Shown here: positions 9,009 to 19,295 of the stretch, one piece after another
Position numbering within the stretch: position 1 is the stretch's first letter
Layout: every line of letters begins with the position of its first letter
From: Intoshia linei
Lineage: Eukaryota > Orthonectida > Rhopaluridae
DNA: 27,424 nucleotides
Assembly: GCA_001642005.1 (NCBI GenBank)
Contig: LWCA01000439.1
Coordinates: forward strand, 1 to 27,424
Reading direction: 5' to 3'
Made by a program: the position numbers and the translations under genes
The notes under the pieces: generated by a model
Told to the model about the DNA's origin: nothing
Databases searched by the model: none
The model's input: the letters and a program-made list of their open reading frames with translations, nothing else

Positions 9009-9712
9009 TTATCAGTAATCATTTCATAATAAAGTTATTTCATTAGCAATCGTTTCATCAGTATTTTCTCATCAGTTTTATGTGAATTGTTTTAATAATT
9101 TGTAATTTAAGATTAATATTAGATATAATTAGTATTACATTTAATTGATTATTACATTATATTTTATATATGGGTAGTACATAGTGTAGAATATTTCCAA
9201 GAAAAAAGAGTATATTTTGACTGAGCAAAATATATTAAATTTATTTGATAATGTAGAAAATAGAACATTATTAGAAAATCTTCAGGATACATCTCTTAAT
9301 TTTGAATAAATATTTTAATGTTAATGATTTACTAAAATTTAATTTGTTTCAAATATTATATTGTTCATTAAAAACTAGACAATTTCACCTATCTGTTGTC
9401 GATTTTAGAGAAAAAATGTATTTATTCTTAATTAAACATGAATAAGCTATATTCAAATGTATATTCAGCTCGAATTATAAAAAAAGATAACATTTCCAAA
9501 GATAATACTTAAATAACAACAAATCTCAAAAGGATTATTTTAAATTGAAAAATAATTTTAATCTTGTCGATAACAATATAGATCGTGAGATCAAAAGAAA
9601 TTAAAAATATATATAAAATTAATTTAAAATCGAAAATGTATTAAAATTACCGATGAGATGATTGCTGATGAAATAACTTTATTATGATATGATTGCTGAT
9701 GACATGATTAAG
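9009..9712. repeat. Palindromic element with about 55-bp terminal inverted repeats
   Basis: 9013-9060 (ATCAGTAATCATTTCATAAT followed by AAAGTTATTTCATTAGCAATCG) is inverted at about 9650-9705 (GCTGATGAAATAACTTTATT and flanks). The motif ATCAGCAATCAT with ATTTCAT recurs inside each arm. The interior holds short open stretches: 9202-9309, reading KKEYILTEQNILNLFDNVEN, and 9346-9444, reading FQILYCSLKTRQFHLSVVDF. Both stop within 40 codons and may be remnants of a transposon protein; I do not recognise them. A flanking target duplication is not clear. Confidence 0.55.
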
Positions 9713-9799
9713 GGCATGACTATAGGAAACCATAAAAATGAATGTGTAATTATTTATTGAAAAAATTGACAGTACCATGATTTAAAAAAACCCTATTTC

Positions 9800-11060
9800 T
9801 AATACCGTTTTTATCCATTTTTCAGTTTTAGAACTTGAGTCCTTCATGGTCAAAAACCCAATTTCCCCTTTTGTTTAAAAAAAAATCAACCCAAAAATTT
9901 AATAAAACATACATTCTGGAACGCCCTTTAAAATGATTAATATTGTAATGTTTCAATATTTGAAAGTAAGACTTTAATGATCAAATGTTTAAATTTAAAA
10001 TACGTTTACAATTAAGTTATATTCATTGTGATTATTGTTATAGTGATTGTTCTTGTTTTTTATTATTGTTCCTAAAGTAATAGCTAGATATTAGATATGA
10101 TAGTGGTGTATGAATACTACAAATATCAGCCTCAGAAACGCATACCTTCATGGTCAAACCCCCAAATTACCTTTTGTTGTAAAAATAAAACATGTCCTAA
10201 ATTTTTTTTAAACATAAATTCTGGGATAGTTTTTAAAAGCATAAGCACTATTAAAAATGAAAACATCAAAAAAAATAATTTTCACGATCAAAACCACACT
10301 TTACCATTTTTTTTTATTAATAAAAAAAGCCCTAGAATTTAAAAAAAATATATCTTCAGGGCCAAAACCCCAAATGACTCTTTTTTTAATGAAAACAACC
10401 CTAGCATTTAAAAAAATTACAGATGGTACAGTTGTATCCTGTTAAGACACAAAAATTTTCAATCTGAATAAGTCACGGTTAAAAATTTTTTTTTATTTCG
10501 AAACTATTTTATTAAAACAAAAAATTTAAATTAATTAATGGTTCTACAATTAAAAAAAGGATTCTTTCGTAGAGCTTATTCCATTTGTATAAATGCAAAA
10601 TTTCAACCCCACAAATCTATACATTCCCGGTGAAAATAATTTTTAATATATTATTAACAAATATTTTTCAAATGTTGGATTAAAATTAAAAATGAAAAGT
10701 ATAATAATCATCCTACAATTTCAAAAAAAATGTGCATTGAACGTCTACATATTTTCAATACATAAATATGGGTAGAAATCTATATAATTGATTCTTTTGG
10801 GTTTTTTTCATTGCTACGCAATTTTTGATTCTCAAATTCTCATTTTCAAAACATTTTGTTTAAAATTTAAATTGAAACTACAACAAGTTTGGAACCACTC
10901 CTTTAAATAATTTATAAAATTGAATAGTAGAATTTTTAGGTTAAATTTTCTTATTGAATTTATTTTTCTGGTAGAATAAAAATATCCGCCCTCGGCAAAG
11001 CTAGGATGTGGTTTATACGAAGTACATAACAGTCAAGTTAGTATATAAATATTTTTATCA
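9800..11060 (-). repeat. RepA copy 2 (inverted relative to copies 1 and 3)
   Basis: The block 10500-11055 is the reverse complement of copy 3 from 21640 to about 22600. Shared pieces include TTCATTGCTACGCAATTTTT (10809), CATTCCCGGTGAAAATAATT (10622) and the terminal motif ACATAACAGTCAAGTTAGTA (11025). The adjoining 9800-10440 holds degenerate repeats of roughly 110 bp with the pattern TTCATGGTCAAA-CCC-CAAATTACC-TTTT-AAAAA, matching the interior of copy 1 around 1400-1660. Short ORFs here (10097-10445) are low-complexity products of the repeat and not genes. Confidence 0.65.
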
Positions 11061-11486
11061 GACGTAAAATATATAGACACAGTACAAGTTCAATGAGCTC
11101 ATTATCTTGGTATTGGCTAATTTCTCGTTAACGTAATAATTGGTCCTGAAAAAAAATTTATTCCGTTAACGTGGAATTTTTTTGGAAATTTTTATATAAT
11201 GTCCGCATTAAAACAATGATTCCCGATTGGGTCCGTGAGATTAAAATAAAATATAGAAAAATTGGTCCTTTCTTTGTTTAGATCAGGAATTCTCAACCTT
11301 TTTGGAACTATCGCCCCCTAAATGAAAAAAATTTAGAATAAATTTAAGAGTTTTAGTGTAAATATTAGCCTTCCATTTGTATACAATCTGTTTGTATTTA
11401 TTATTAAATGTTAAATTTAGACAAATATCGATTGGAAAAAGTTACTTGAAAACTAATGAATTTTTGGAATAAATTTTTAATATACA
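11061..11486. other. Intergenic with hAT-terminus relics
   Basis: No gene is seen. ATGATTCCCGATTGGGTCC at 11216, followed by GTGAGATTAAAATAAAATA, recurs at 16799-16880 (GTGGTTCCCGATTGGTCC with CATGAGATTCAAATAAAATA). CAGGAATTCTCAACCTTTTT at 11284 has the form of another hAT terminus. Neither has a visible partner end, so they are probably fragments. The last 100 bases lie just past the BRCA2-like stop codon and probably include its 3' UTR. Confidence 0.4.
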
Positions 11487-13496
11487 TTACTTAATATTTG
11501 AAAGTATTCGTTGCCATTTTCGGCTAAGAGTAATTTGCTTCATTGAAACAAAATCATTTGTCAACAAAAGAGGTACATGTGAATATATGGGGTGTTTAGT
11601 AGTTTCTTGGTTTGCAAAAAATATACTTTTAAATGAATATACAGTCCCAGTAATAGGAATTCGATTGTAACCAAAAAAATCTACTTGTTTTTGATAAAAA
11701 CGAACACAACATATTTTTAAAGAATCATCCGCCACAAACAAATCAATTTTAGTGACATTATTAAATTTATCACGTTCCACTTGAGATTTTTCAACGATAC
11801 CTACAATATCAACATGCGTTGAAGTACTGGTAGACTGCAAATCTGAAATTTTGGCAACTTTATAATTAAATGATCCTTTAATTTTATAATTGTGAAAATG
11901 GTATAAAGATTGACGTGTTGATGATAAACTGGCGTATTTGTCCAATATTTTGAAATTCATCATTCTAACATACAACATTGTAAATACAAAATTTTCCTTG
12001 AGATTCAAAATTGTTTCGTTTGGATTCCAAATTGTTAAAACTGCAAAGTTTTCATTTTTTTGTAATAAAACTTTATCATTTTGAAAATAAACCCCCTGAA
12101 CCATTAATTTAAAAACTGAAATGATTCTGTGTTCACCTTGTTCAAAAAGTTTACGTCTCCAAATTACACCATTATCCGTTTTCATCATGTACTGAACTGG
12201 ATAGATTCTGAGTGCAGTTAAATGCAGACATCCAATAATACCGCAATTGGAAATTATACTGTGGAGAGATACTGGAAAAGGTCTAATGTTTTTACAGAAA
12301 CCGAGCCGTTGATTCCATACTGTACGTCTGGTTGAATTCCAATTAAAACTCAAAAAAACATTTTCAACGTCCAATGGATGATTCGAAGTTGATAAATTTA
12401 CTAATGAAGCACCACTAGAAATAATTTTTAAGCCAGATTTTAAAATTTTTTTATCCATCAAATATTTGCTAAAAGTGTCCGTTTTTACTGGTAGAATGTA
12501 CCATCCATCAGTCACACTTAAATGATAATTATCCTTTTCTTTCCAACATTCATATATAACACAAACAAATGTATTGGCGGAAACGGCATCTTTTTCGCAG
12601 ATTAAGTTAAAGCAACTTCTTTTACAGTTTATATACTCCATATCATATCGATATCTCAATTGCAACAAAATATTAGTCGCGTTTAAAATTCTTTTAAATG
12701 ATGCAAGATTTGAGTAATGTAAATGATAACTTTCAAGTTTCCATGTAATGAGTTTTATGTGATTTTCGATCCATAGAGTGTTTAATTTTTCCCCAGTCAA
12801 AATAATGTTTGCAAAAATTCTTTTCAAATCTTTAACAGTGCACAAATCGTTTCTTCTTAAAAATTGATCATCTTGGCTCGTTAATTTCAAATTATGTGAG
12901 TTTATATTGGGATACAAAACGAGAAATTGCAAATCATTCAAATTAATCTTTAAATTTTTAATGGGTTTAGGCAAATTCTTCAAAGCTAAATGGTCTCTTT
13001 TCAGATTATTTTTATAATTGTACAAATATCCACATTCGTATTTTTTAATCTTTTTGAATTTTTCCAATTGTAAATCTTTTCGGCTACTCCACACTGGTTT
13101 ATATTCACAATTTGATGTCAATGTTTTAACAGTTTTTGGAGTTTTGAAAATTTTACTGATTTTTGATTTTTTACAAGGTTGAGCAAATTTAGGTGTACTA
13201 TGACGAATTGCATGGTTTACGTTAAAATCTGATATATTTAATAAATTTTTACATTTCGATGACGTAAAAATTTCTTGGGTATTACTGTTGTCGTTTATTG
13301 TGTCTTGAAATGAATCTTGTATAAAGTATGATGAATATTGTTTCAATTTGTCGCTAGATATTTGCAGAGATTTACCGCTTGCAGATGAGAAACCCATATT
13401 CGTATAAGTGTTTGTTTCATTGTTTGTATTTGACGTTAAATTTGATTCGTCCGCATTTACAGCATTTTCATTACAATTTAATCTTTCCATCAACAT
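11487..13496 (-). CDS. BRCA2: BRCA2-like recombination mediator, one BRC repeat, Tower-less
   Basis: A single-exon ORF of 669 aa. Residues 35-58 (GFSSASGKSLQISSDKLKQY and following) form a BRC repeat, with the FxxA contact for RAD51 at F36-A39. Residues about 210-300 match the BRCA2 helical domain (WIENHIKLITWKLESY; LLQLRYRYDMEY). Then come OB1 (about 305-435: DGWYILPVKTD, LKIISSGASLV, RLGFCKNIRPFPVSLHSI, IGCLHLTALRIYPVQYM), OB2 (VFKLMVQGV, AVLTIWNPNETI) and an OB3-like end (VDIVGIVEK, DDSLKICCVRFYQKQVDFFG). In vertebrate BRCA2 a long Tower insert follows YPIQWM; here only about 20 residues link YPVQYM to the next OB2 strand, so the Tower is absent. By family knowledge it loads RAD51 onto single-stranded DNA. 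The start is the first ATG after a stop; a second ATG is two codons later. A short upstream ORF (from about 13552) and TATATAAATAG near 13569-13579 lie just upstream. Confidence 0.93.
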   Translation of the reverse strand: MLMERLNCNENAVNADESNLTSNTNNETNTYTNMGFSSASGKSLQISSDKLKQYSSYFIQDSFQDTINDNSNTQEIFTSSKCKNLLNISDFNVNHAIRHSTPKFAQPCKKSKISKIFKTPKTVKTLTSNCEYKPVWSSRKDLQLEKFKKIKKYECGYLYNYKNNLKRDHLALKNLPKPIKNLKINLNDLQFLVLYPNINSHNLKLTSQDDQFLRRNDLCTVKDLKRIFANIILTGEKLNTLWIENHIKLITWKLESYHLHYSNLASFKRILNATNILLQLRYRYDMEYINCKRSCFNLICEKDAVSANTFVCVIYECWKEKDNYHLSVTDGWYILPVKTDTFSKYLMDKKILKSGLKIISSGASLVNLSTSNHPLDVENVFLSFNWNSTRRTVWNQRLGFCKNIRPFPVSLHSIISNCGIIGCLHLTALRIYPVQYMMKTDNGVIWRRKLFEQGEHRIISVFKLMVQGVYFQNDKVLLQKNENFAVLTIWNPNETILNLKENFVFTMLYVRMMNFKILDKYASLSSTRQSLYHFHNYKIKGSFNYKVAKISDLQSTSTSTHVDIVGIVEKSQVERDKFNNVTKIDLFVADDSLKICCVRFYQKQVDFFGYNRIPITGTVYSFKSIFFANQETTKHPIYSHVPLLLTNDFVSMKQITLSRKWQRILSNIK

Positions 13497-14167
13497 TTTT
13501 AAACTAACAAATACGATAGTAAACTAATATTACCTGATTCAAAATATTTTCCATTTTGCGCCAATCTATTTATATAGTAACGCGTTAATATTACAGTAAG
13601 TTAACTACATTTTTAATAAAAATTATATACATGAATTGAATTGATTAAACTAATATCTACATTTTTAACACTTTTAAAATGCCTATTGGCATCCCTAAAT
13701 TCATTCTTAACGAAGAGTGTCTTTCTTAATTTTTTTTAAAATATCTATAAAACTATTCAAAAAATAACGATTTAATCTAAGACTAAATTTATATAAAATA
13801 TCTATTGTTAAATATTTTTTAAAAATCCATAAAACTACCTCTAAAATTACATGGATTTTTGGAAATTATATCCTAATTGATGGAAAATATTATATTATTA
13901 AAATTTTTAATTAAAGATCTATAATATTATCTCCGAAAATAAGGGTTCTCATTTTATAGTGTTTAACTGACTATCTTTTTTACATGTCTTGTTAATCGAT
14001 GCGATAATTTAAATCAACATTAGTTAAATATCTCCACTCTAAACACGAATCAAACCCCCGTAATTGAAAAACTTTGATAAATCCAAAACAAATATTTACA
14101 TTTCCATTTAAATTAAATAAATTACAATTTCTATTAAAAATCAATGTTGGATAATTTTTAATACAAA
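13497..14167. other. Intergenic between BRCA2-like and sulfotransferase genes
   Basis: It carries a TATATAAATAG-like box (minus strand, about 13569-13579) and a 17-codon upstream ORF starting near 13552 before the BRCA2-like start. A donor-like CAG/GTAATA follows its seventh codon, but no in-phase acceptor joins it to the main ORF. The remainder is AT-rich with no exon seen. Confidence 0.4.
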
Positions 14168-15119
14168 TTAAGCATGATAATCAGAAACTTGTTGATTAAA
14201 TCGAATTTGAACCCTTTTGTAAAATTCATACTCGTATTTAAACTGTGGCCATTTTTTGATAAATCGAATAGTCTTTTCCAAAGGATAAACTTTCTTTCTA
14301 GTTTTTCTTAAATGATTTATATAAACATGTGGTACTATTGCCGGATACTTTAAATGTAAATATTTAATAAATCCATCATAATTTTCCAAAACACCGACTA
14401 CATTGTAATATTTAGAAACTGAATTTATAGCCAAATCTAGAGACTGAGCATTAGGCAACAAACAAGAGATTCCTTGACAAAAACGACAAAGCTGATTCCA
14501 CATCTTTTTACGATCGCAAAATTTTTTTCTATACAAAATGCAATCATCTAATGAAATGTTGTGATTAGAGTTTAACCTTGTCTTTTTTGGATACAAATTG
14601 TCGCCATTAATCAAAAAATAGTAATGAGATATAAATTGTTCAAGTGGATGTCTGATCAAATTTATTACAATTAATTTAATTTTTATTTTAAAGGCATCCT
14701 CAGCTTCTTTTTGAATTTTAAAAATTTTTGCATTAAACTTAAAATGACCACTGATTACTAGTTTGGTAGTGGAATGTGCATTCTAGGAATAAAAAGATTT
14801 AATTAAAATTTAACAATTTTTAGTACCTAAAATTAATAATATAAATTATAAAAACCTTTTTGAAAATATTCATAATTTGAGGATAAATTTTTTCTTTGGT
14901 TTTGAAAATATTGATACATTTATAAGAATCATCATAAAATGAAAAATTTTTAAAAAGTTTTGTTAATGAGGTTGATCCTGATTTGGGAATTTTGTTGTAC
15001 AATACAATATACATTACATTGCCCTTTTTAGGATTAAACTTTATCAATGGATAGAGAGAAAAATAAAAACATAAAACCACTAAAAAGGTTACTAGGAACA
15101 TCATGCGTTTTTTAAACAT
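14168..15119 (-). CDS. Uronyl/heparan-sulfate 2-O-sulfotransferase family, two exons
   Basis: Exon 1 is 14856-15119 and exon 2 is 14168-14782, joined in phase 0 over a 73-nt intron (donor AAG/GTTTTT, acceptor TTCCTAG). The product is 292 aa. It has a short cytoplasmic head (MFKKR), a signal-anchor (MMFLVTFLVVLCFYFSLYPL), then the PAPS 5'-phosphosulfate loop at 41-52 (YNKIPKSGSTSL). A GH pair (SGHFKF, His101) sits where the family has its catalytic His. The 3'-phosphate region LIRHPLEQFISHYYF (from residue 130) has His in place of the common Asp of RDP. Later motifs are VVGVLENYDGFIKYL and FKYEYEFYKRVQIRF. Family knowledge: a Golgi type II enzyme adding sulfate to the 2-O of uronic acid in heparan or dermatan chains. 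HS2ST versus UST cannot be decided here. It is shorter than vertebrate HS2ST (about 356 aa) and lies 159 bp downstream of VPS4 on the same strand. Confidence 0.85.
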
Positions 15120-15278
15120 ATTTATTTTTTAACGAGATTTCAATTAAATTTAACTTTTTGAAATATATTCAAACGATACTATGTGATATGAAATTTCATA
15201 CATTTGTCATGTCGTGATTTAAAACAAATGTTTGTAACAATATAAAATATTTAATGGCTTATAAACAATTTAAAGCTA

Positions 15279-18200
15279 CTATGCCTCAACTCCATAATCC
15301 TTTGTGAATTGTTCATGTCGCAAAGTATCTTCATATGTTACTGTAGGTCGCTGTGTTGAGATTGCTTTTAGGATGTCCTCCTAAAATTATCAAATTAAAA
15401 CAGAAATTTGATACAATTTAGGTATTTTTTAAATATTTAGAAAGTTTAGAAAAATTTTTATGATTGTATAATAGTTTAAATTTAAATTATTAAATTTCTA
15501 TTGGTTTTCGAATACAATCTTTAACCAGCGTGTTTAAATTGCAACGGATACCAAATTCGGTTCAATCGGACCTTTAATGTATCATACATTATTATAACGT
15601 TTAAAATTAAATAATTTTTTTTTAATCTACACTAATTGTGCTTTATAGCGATGGTTCAACTGAATGAGTTGGTGTGTAAACATTTTTAGAAAACTAACAG
15701 TCCCAGAAATTGCATAAACAAAAATTTCAAGTTGGTTTTTTTAGGCGCAAAAAGTAAAATACATTTCAAATCAAAACATTTCCATCTTCAAGGCCTAAAC
15801 CCAAATAACTTTTTATTTTAAAAAAATTTAAAAAACTTAAAATTTAAAAAAACTTTTTTAAAACAACAATTATTTATCTTAACAATTTTTAAAATAGATC
15901 GATTAATTTTAATCTTAAAAACTTGCATCTAAAGGTTAAAACTAATTTACCCATTATATTGAAAAATTGAAAACTAAATAATAATTCTAGAATTTAAAAA
16001 AGATCATGAGTTATACATCCTATTCCAATTAATATACACAAAAAATTTCATTCCAAAAAGTTACAACTTTTCGGTAATAAAAGGAATAGGAATTTATTAC
16101 ACTTATTTATTTTTTCCGGAAATTATTACATAAAAATAAAAAAATAATAAACAAATAATAAAACAATAAAACAAATGAAAAATATTCAACAATTAACGAT
16201 CCTAGAATTTAGAAGAAAGTTTATTCCAATACAGATTGTTACAATTGATTTAGAAAAATTTTTCAACCTCATAAATCTACGTATTCATGGTCGAAACTAC
16301 AAATTAATCTTTTTTTTAAAAATGAAAAAAGTCCCAAAATTTTATAAAATATACTACATGTATCTGGGGTTTTAAACACTTTTTAAACTCATAACCATTA
16401 TCATAAATCGCAACCTCAAAAAGTGACTAAAAAGTTTTAACGATCAAATGCCTAGATTACCCTTTTTTTTAAAAAACTAAAATAGACAGAATTTTAATCC
16501 CACACAGTGACACCTTCACGGTCAAAAAAACAAACAAACAAAAAATTTTTGGTCTTCATTTTTTTATTTGGCACTACAGTATTCTCTCTATAACTCGCCA
16601 TTTTTGGGATTTAGAAAAAGTTGTCGAGATAAAGAATTTATAACTATAATTAAAATTTAATACAAAATAACTTAACTTATTTTAAAACTTTTAGTTTATA
16701 TTGTAAAATAAGGGCGAGTTATAGAGTTGGCTAGTTGTGGAGAGAATACTGTATTTTATTAAAACAAAAAATATTAAATAACTAATCGTCCTAAAACGGT
16801 GGTTCCCGATTGGTCCAACAGAGGTCCTGGATCCTTTGGGTGTCAAAATATATACCTGGGGTCCATGAGATTCAAATAAAATAGAGAAACATTTTTATCA
16901 ATTTTTTTTATTTTTAAATAAGAATTTTTAATATTTATTAAATAGTTACCAGATCTTGGGCATTTATCCCAAATTCTAAACGATCGTTACATTATTAAAT
17001 CAAAAATTCCACTTTTATACCACAATTAATAAAAAATAATATTTCAAACCCTCAGCGAAATTTTTTTTTAAAAAATACCCTTTTTCCAATATTTTTTTAC
17101 AAAACACGATTTTACACTAAACCTTAAAGTAAATATCCTCTTTTTCCAAATATTTTTGTTCAAAATCCAATTTTAATAAATTTTATAGCTAACTCTCTTC
17201 TCAATCTAAAACTCAGAATAAAAAATACCCTTTTTCCAATATTTCCTTAAAAAACAAGATTTTACCAAATTTTATACCTAACAACTCTTCCTAATCCAAA
17301 ATAAAAATATCCTTTTTCCATTTTTTTTGAACAACACGATTTTACACCAAACCTTAAGGTAAATATCCTCTTTTTCCCACATTTTTTTGAAAAACATGAT
17401 TTTACTAACCTTTAAGGTAAATATCCGCTTTTTCCAATATTAAACAATTAATAAATTACCTTCGAAATTTGTCTAATGGTCAATTTTCCGTTAGGTATTT
17501 CATCAGCAGTCATAGGTATAGCACCGGCATCAGATGATAGACACGGAGTCAACATGTCATTTTCTATAATGTTATTATCGTAAGGATTAGGAGCTCGAAC
17601 TTTTCTAAAGTGTGTTGCCATATGAACTAATCTAACTGGGCTCATACTAGCATCCTTGGCAATGAGTTGAATATCTGATCCAGAGTATTGTGGAGTTTTC
17701 TCAGCGAATAATTGATAATCGGATTCGGAAAAGGCATCAGATTCGTTTAAAATGTCTTTTAAATGTATTTTAAATAGTTCCTTTCTGGCATCGGTATCTG
17801 GTAAAGGGATATAAATACTTTTTTCAAAACGTCGACGCATAGCTGCATCTAATTGCCAAGGTATATTGGTAGCTGCCAAAATTAGTACTTGATCTTTAGC
17901 TTTATCCAAATAGCTAAGTTCTACAAGGAATTGATTCTTTACGCGCCGCATAGATTCAGTCTATAAAAAAGTAATCATGTGAATGTTTAATAAATCCAGT
18001 CAAGAAAACCATCAAGAAAAAGTATTAAAAAGTAAACTTTTACCTCATCAGATGAACCTCGTTGAGCAAGCATAGAATCTATTTCATCGATAAAAATGAT
18101 GCTAGGTTTTTCATCTCGAGCAGATTTAAAAAGTTGTTTAATTAGTCTAAAAACAAAAATTAAAATAAACTATAAATTGAAAAAGTTTCAAAAATTACTG

Positions 18201-18943
18201 TTCACTTTCGCCTTGATATTTACTGATCAAATCAGCAGATGAAATTGAAAAAAAGGTTGAATCACCCGATTCATTGGCTATAGCTTTAGCTAAATGCGAT
18301 TTCCCTGTACCCGGTGGTCCATAAAGCAGAATACACCTCCAGGGTGTACGACTTCCTTTATAAATATATGGGAACTTTAGAGGAAATAAAACGGCTTCGT
18401 TAAGAGTTTGTTTGGCACCAGCAAGTCCTGCTACCTGGTCAAAAGTCACTGTACTCTTTTCCTTTACAATGGCCCCTACAAAATTTATTTAAAATGAAAA
18501 AAACAATTCATACCCATAATACGATTAGTAATATCGCTAGAATCTTTATCGATTCTGCTAATTAAATAAAAAAAAATTCATTAAAACACTATACACTTTT
18601 TCTTTGGATTTCTTTGGTTTTTTTTCATCTTCTTTTTCATTGTTAATCAATTCTTTCAATGTTTCAGCTCTGCTAAGGTACTCTTCTACCTTTGATTTTA
18701 TAGATTTTTTAACACTCTGATTTGATACGTCATCTATTTTAAAAATAAATCTTTACTATTGCAAATATTTCACGTTTTAAAGCCAATAGAAAATATTCTA
18801 TTCCATTTTCATAATGTTTTAGTGCTTCTCGATGTTCTTTATTTTTATCTTTTTCTACAGCAATGTTAATTAAATCTATCGCTTTCTGTAGAAATTTTAA
18901 TAATATTTAAAAATCAGTTTACCTGTACAGAAGTTACAACCAT
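15279..18943 (-). CDS. VPS4: VPS4, AAA ATPase that disassembles ESCRT-III
   Basis: Eight exons: 18923-18943 (ATG), 18774-18885, 18595-18733, 18514-18557, 18199-18475, 18044-18146, 17460-17960 and 15279-15380 (TAG 15279-15281). All joins keep phase, giving 432 aa, the usual VPS4 size. Residues 1-80 are the MIT domain ([36 protein letters not shown]), a charged linker follows, then the AAA core: Walker A GPPGTGKS at 158-165, pore loop KYQGESE, Walker B IIFIDE at 214-219, sensor LAATNIPW, and arginine-finger region [14 protein letters not shown]. The C-terminal VPS4 domain ([20 protein letters not shown]) ends in the last exon with [19 protein letters not shown] and KDYG. Known role: ATP-driven removal of ESCRT-III in multivesicular body formation, cytokinesis and membrane repair. 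Introns are 37-83 nt except the two flanking 18044-18146 and 18199-18475 on the usual scale and the last, which is 2,079 nt and repeat-filled. All catalytic motifs are intact. Confidence 0.96.
15700..16530 (-). repeat. Degenerate RepA-like repeat inside the VPS4 intron
   Basis: Contains AACCTCATAAATCTACGTAT at 16265, TTCATGGTCGAAACTACAAA at 16285 and CACGGTCAAAAAAACAAAC at 16515. These resemble the inverted RepA copy at 9800-10650, including the periodic pattern of TTCATGGTCAAA followed by a T-run and A-run. The terminal motif ACATAACAGTCAA is not found here, so this is an old or truncated copy. Confidence 0.45.
16577..16751. mobile_element. Pogo/Tigger-like MITE, 175 bp, TA target duplication
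   Basis: The left end CAGTATTCTCTC at 16577 is matched by GAGAGAATACTG ending at 16751, a perfect 12-bp inverted repeat flanked by TA on both sides (16575-16576 and 16752-16753). An inner inverted pair, TATAACTCGCC (16589-16599) and GGCGAGTTATA, lies close to the ends. Termini beginning CAGT with a TA duplication are typical of pogo/Tigger-type elements. There is no coding sequence. It sits in the last VPS4 intron. Confidence 0.8.
17070..17445. repeat. Minisatellite beside a VPS4 splice donor
   Basis: About six imperfect units of roughly 55-80 bp, each built on AAATATCCTCTTTTTCCAA, a T-run, GAAAAACACGATTTTAC and CCAAACCTTAAGGTAAAT. The best-matching units start near 17090, 17148, 17226, 17306, 17358 and 17418. 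A longer repeat of two units is suggested by alternating spacers (CTCTTCTCAATC; CTCTTCCTAATC). The array ends within about 15 bp of the donor of VPS4 exon 7 (17459). Confidence 0.75.
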
Positions 18944-19017
18944 AAATTCTGATTTATAAATTTTTATTGATACAGTCGTTTTTGTAGTAACTTTAATAAA
19001 GTCTAGTTTATATCAAA
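18944..19017. promoter_or_regulatory. Shared divergent promoter region of VPS4 and UQCRQ
   Basis: Only 74 bp separate the VPS4 ATG (minus, 18941-18943) from the UQCRQ ATG (plus, 19018). The interval is AT-rich with no clear TATA box in either direction, so both 5' UTRs and core promoters must be compressed here or overlap the neighbouring gene. The layout follows from both CDS models; promoter function is inferred. Confidence 0.6.
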
Positions 19018-19295
19018 ATGAAATTTGGATCTTTAGATAAAATTAATGGAATCGTTTTTCATAGTCTTTCACCCTATGAACAAAAATTATTTCCTAGGAT
19101 TGGAAGAGATGTTGTCAATTCTTTTATTACCACAATAAAGTACTTAAAATATCCGGCGAGAGGTATGATCTTTTGGGTAACATGTAAATTTTTATATATT
19201 TTATAGGATTTATAGCATCTTGTCTTGTTGTTACTTGGGCAGAATATGAATATCAAAGGGTGAATCGCAAAAGAATGCCGCCTAAATTTCACTAA
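19018..19295 (+). CDS. UQCRQ: Cytochrome bc1 complex subunit 8 (UQCRQ/QP-C)
   Basis: Two exons, 19018-19162 and 19207-19295 (TAA 19293-19295), with a 44-nt intron (GTATGA..TTATAG), giving 77 aa; the family is about 80. Residues 13-31 read VFHSLSPYEQKLFPRIGRD, matching the conserved SLSPFEQ region near the N-terminus. A hydrophobic stretch spans the exon joint (GFIASCLVVTWAEYEYQR), as in the single membrane helix ending in a TW.xEyErxxRK motif, followed by a basic tail NRKRMPPKFH. Known role: small accessory subunit of respiratory complex III in the inner mitochondrial membrane, near cytochrome b. It is divergent from VPS4 and convergent with TAF7. Confidence 0.85.

Larger units (their letters stand above)
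15381..17459. other. Last intron of VPS4, packed with repeats
   Basis: GT..AG intron between the exon ending TCG AAG and the exon starting GAG GAC. It holds a degenerate RepA-like tract (15700-16530), a pogo-like MITE (16577-16751), a hAT-terminus relic (16799-16880) and a minisatellite (17070-17445). The other VPS4 introns are mostly under 100 nt, so this is a strong outlier. No other gene is seen in it; the ORF at 16175-16375 is repeat-derived. Confidence 0.85.

Noticed and set aside
9000-9712. CRISPR-like array suggested by recurring ATCAGCAATCAT motifs
   Set aside because: The motifs sit in two inverted arms without regular spacers, and the window is eukaryotic; it is a palindromic element.
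10097-10445. Two overlapping plus-strand ORFs of 62-81 aa
   Set aside because: They are low-complexity Lys/Phe/Asn products of the degenerate RepA interior repeats; the same pattern recurs non-coding at 16175-16520.
15555-15575. GGTTCAATC, resembling a tRNA B box
   Set aside because: No matching A box at the right distance and no cloverleaf can be folded around it.
16175-16375. 66-aa ORF inside the VPS4 intron
   Set aside because: It lies in RepA-like repeat sequence, has no recognisable domain and no splice links.
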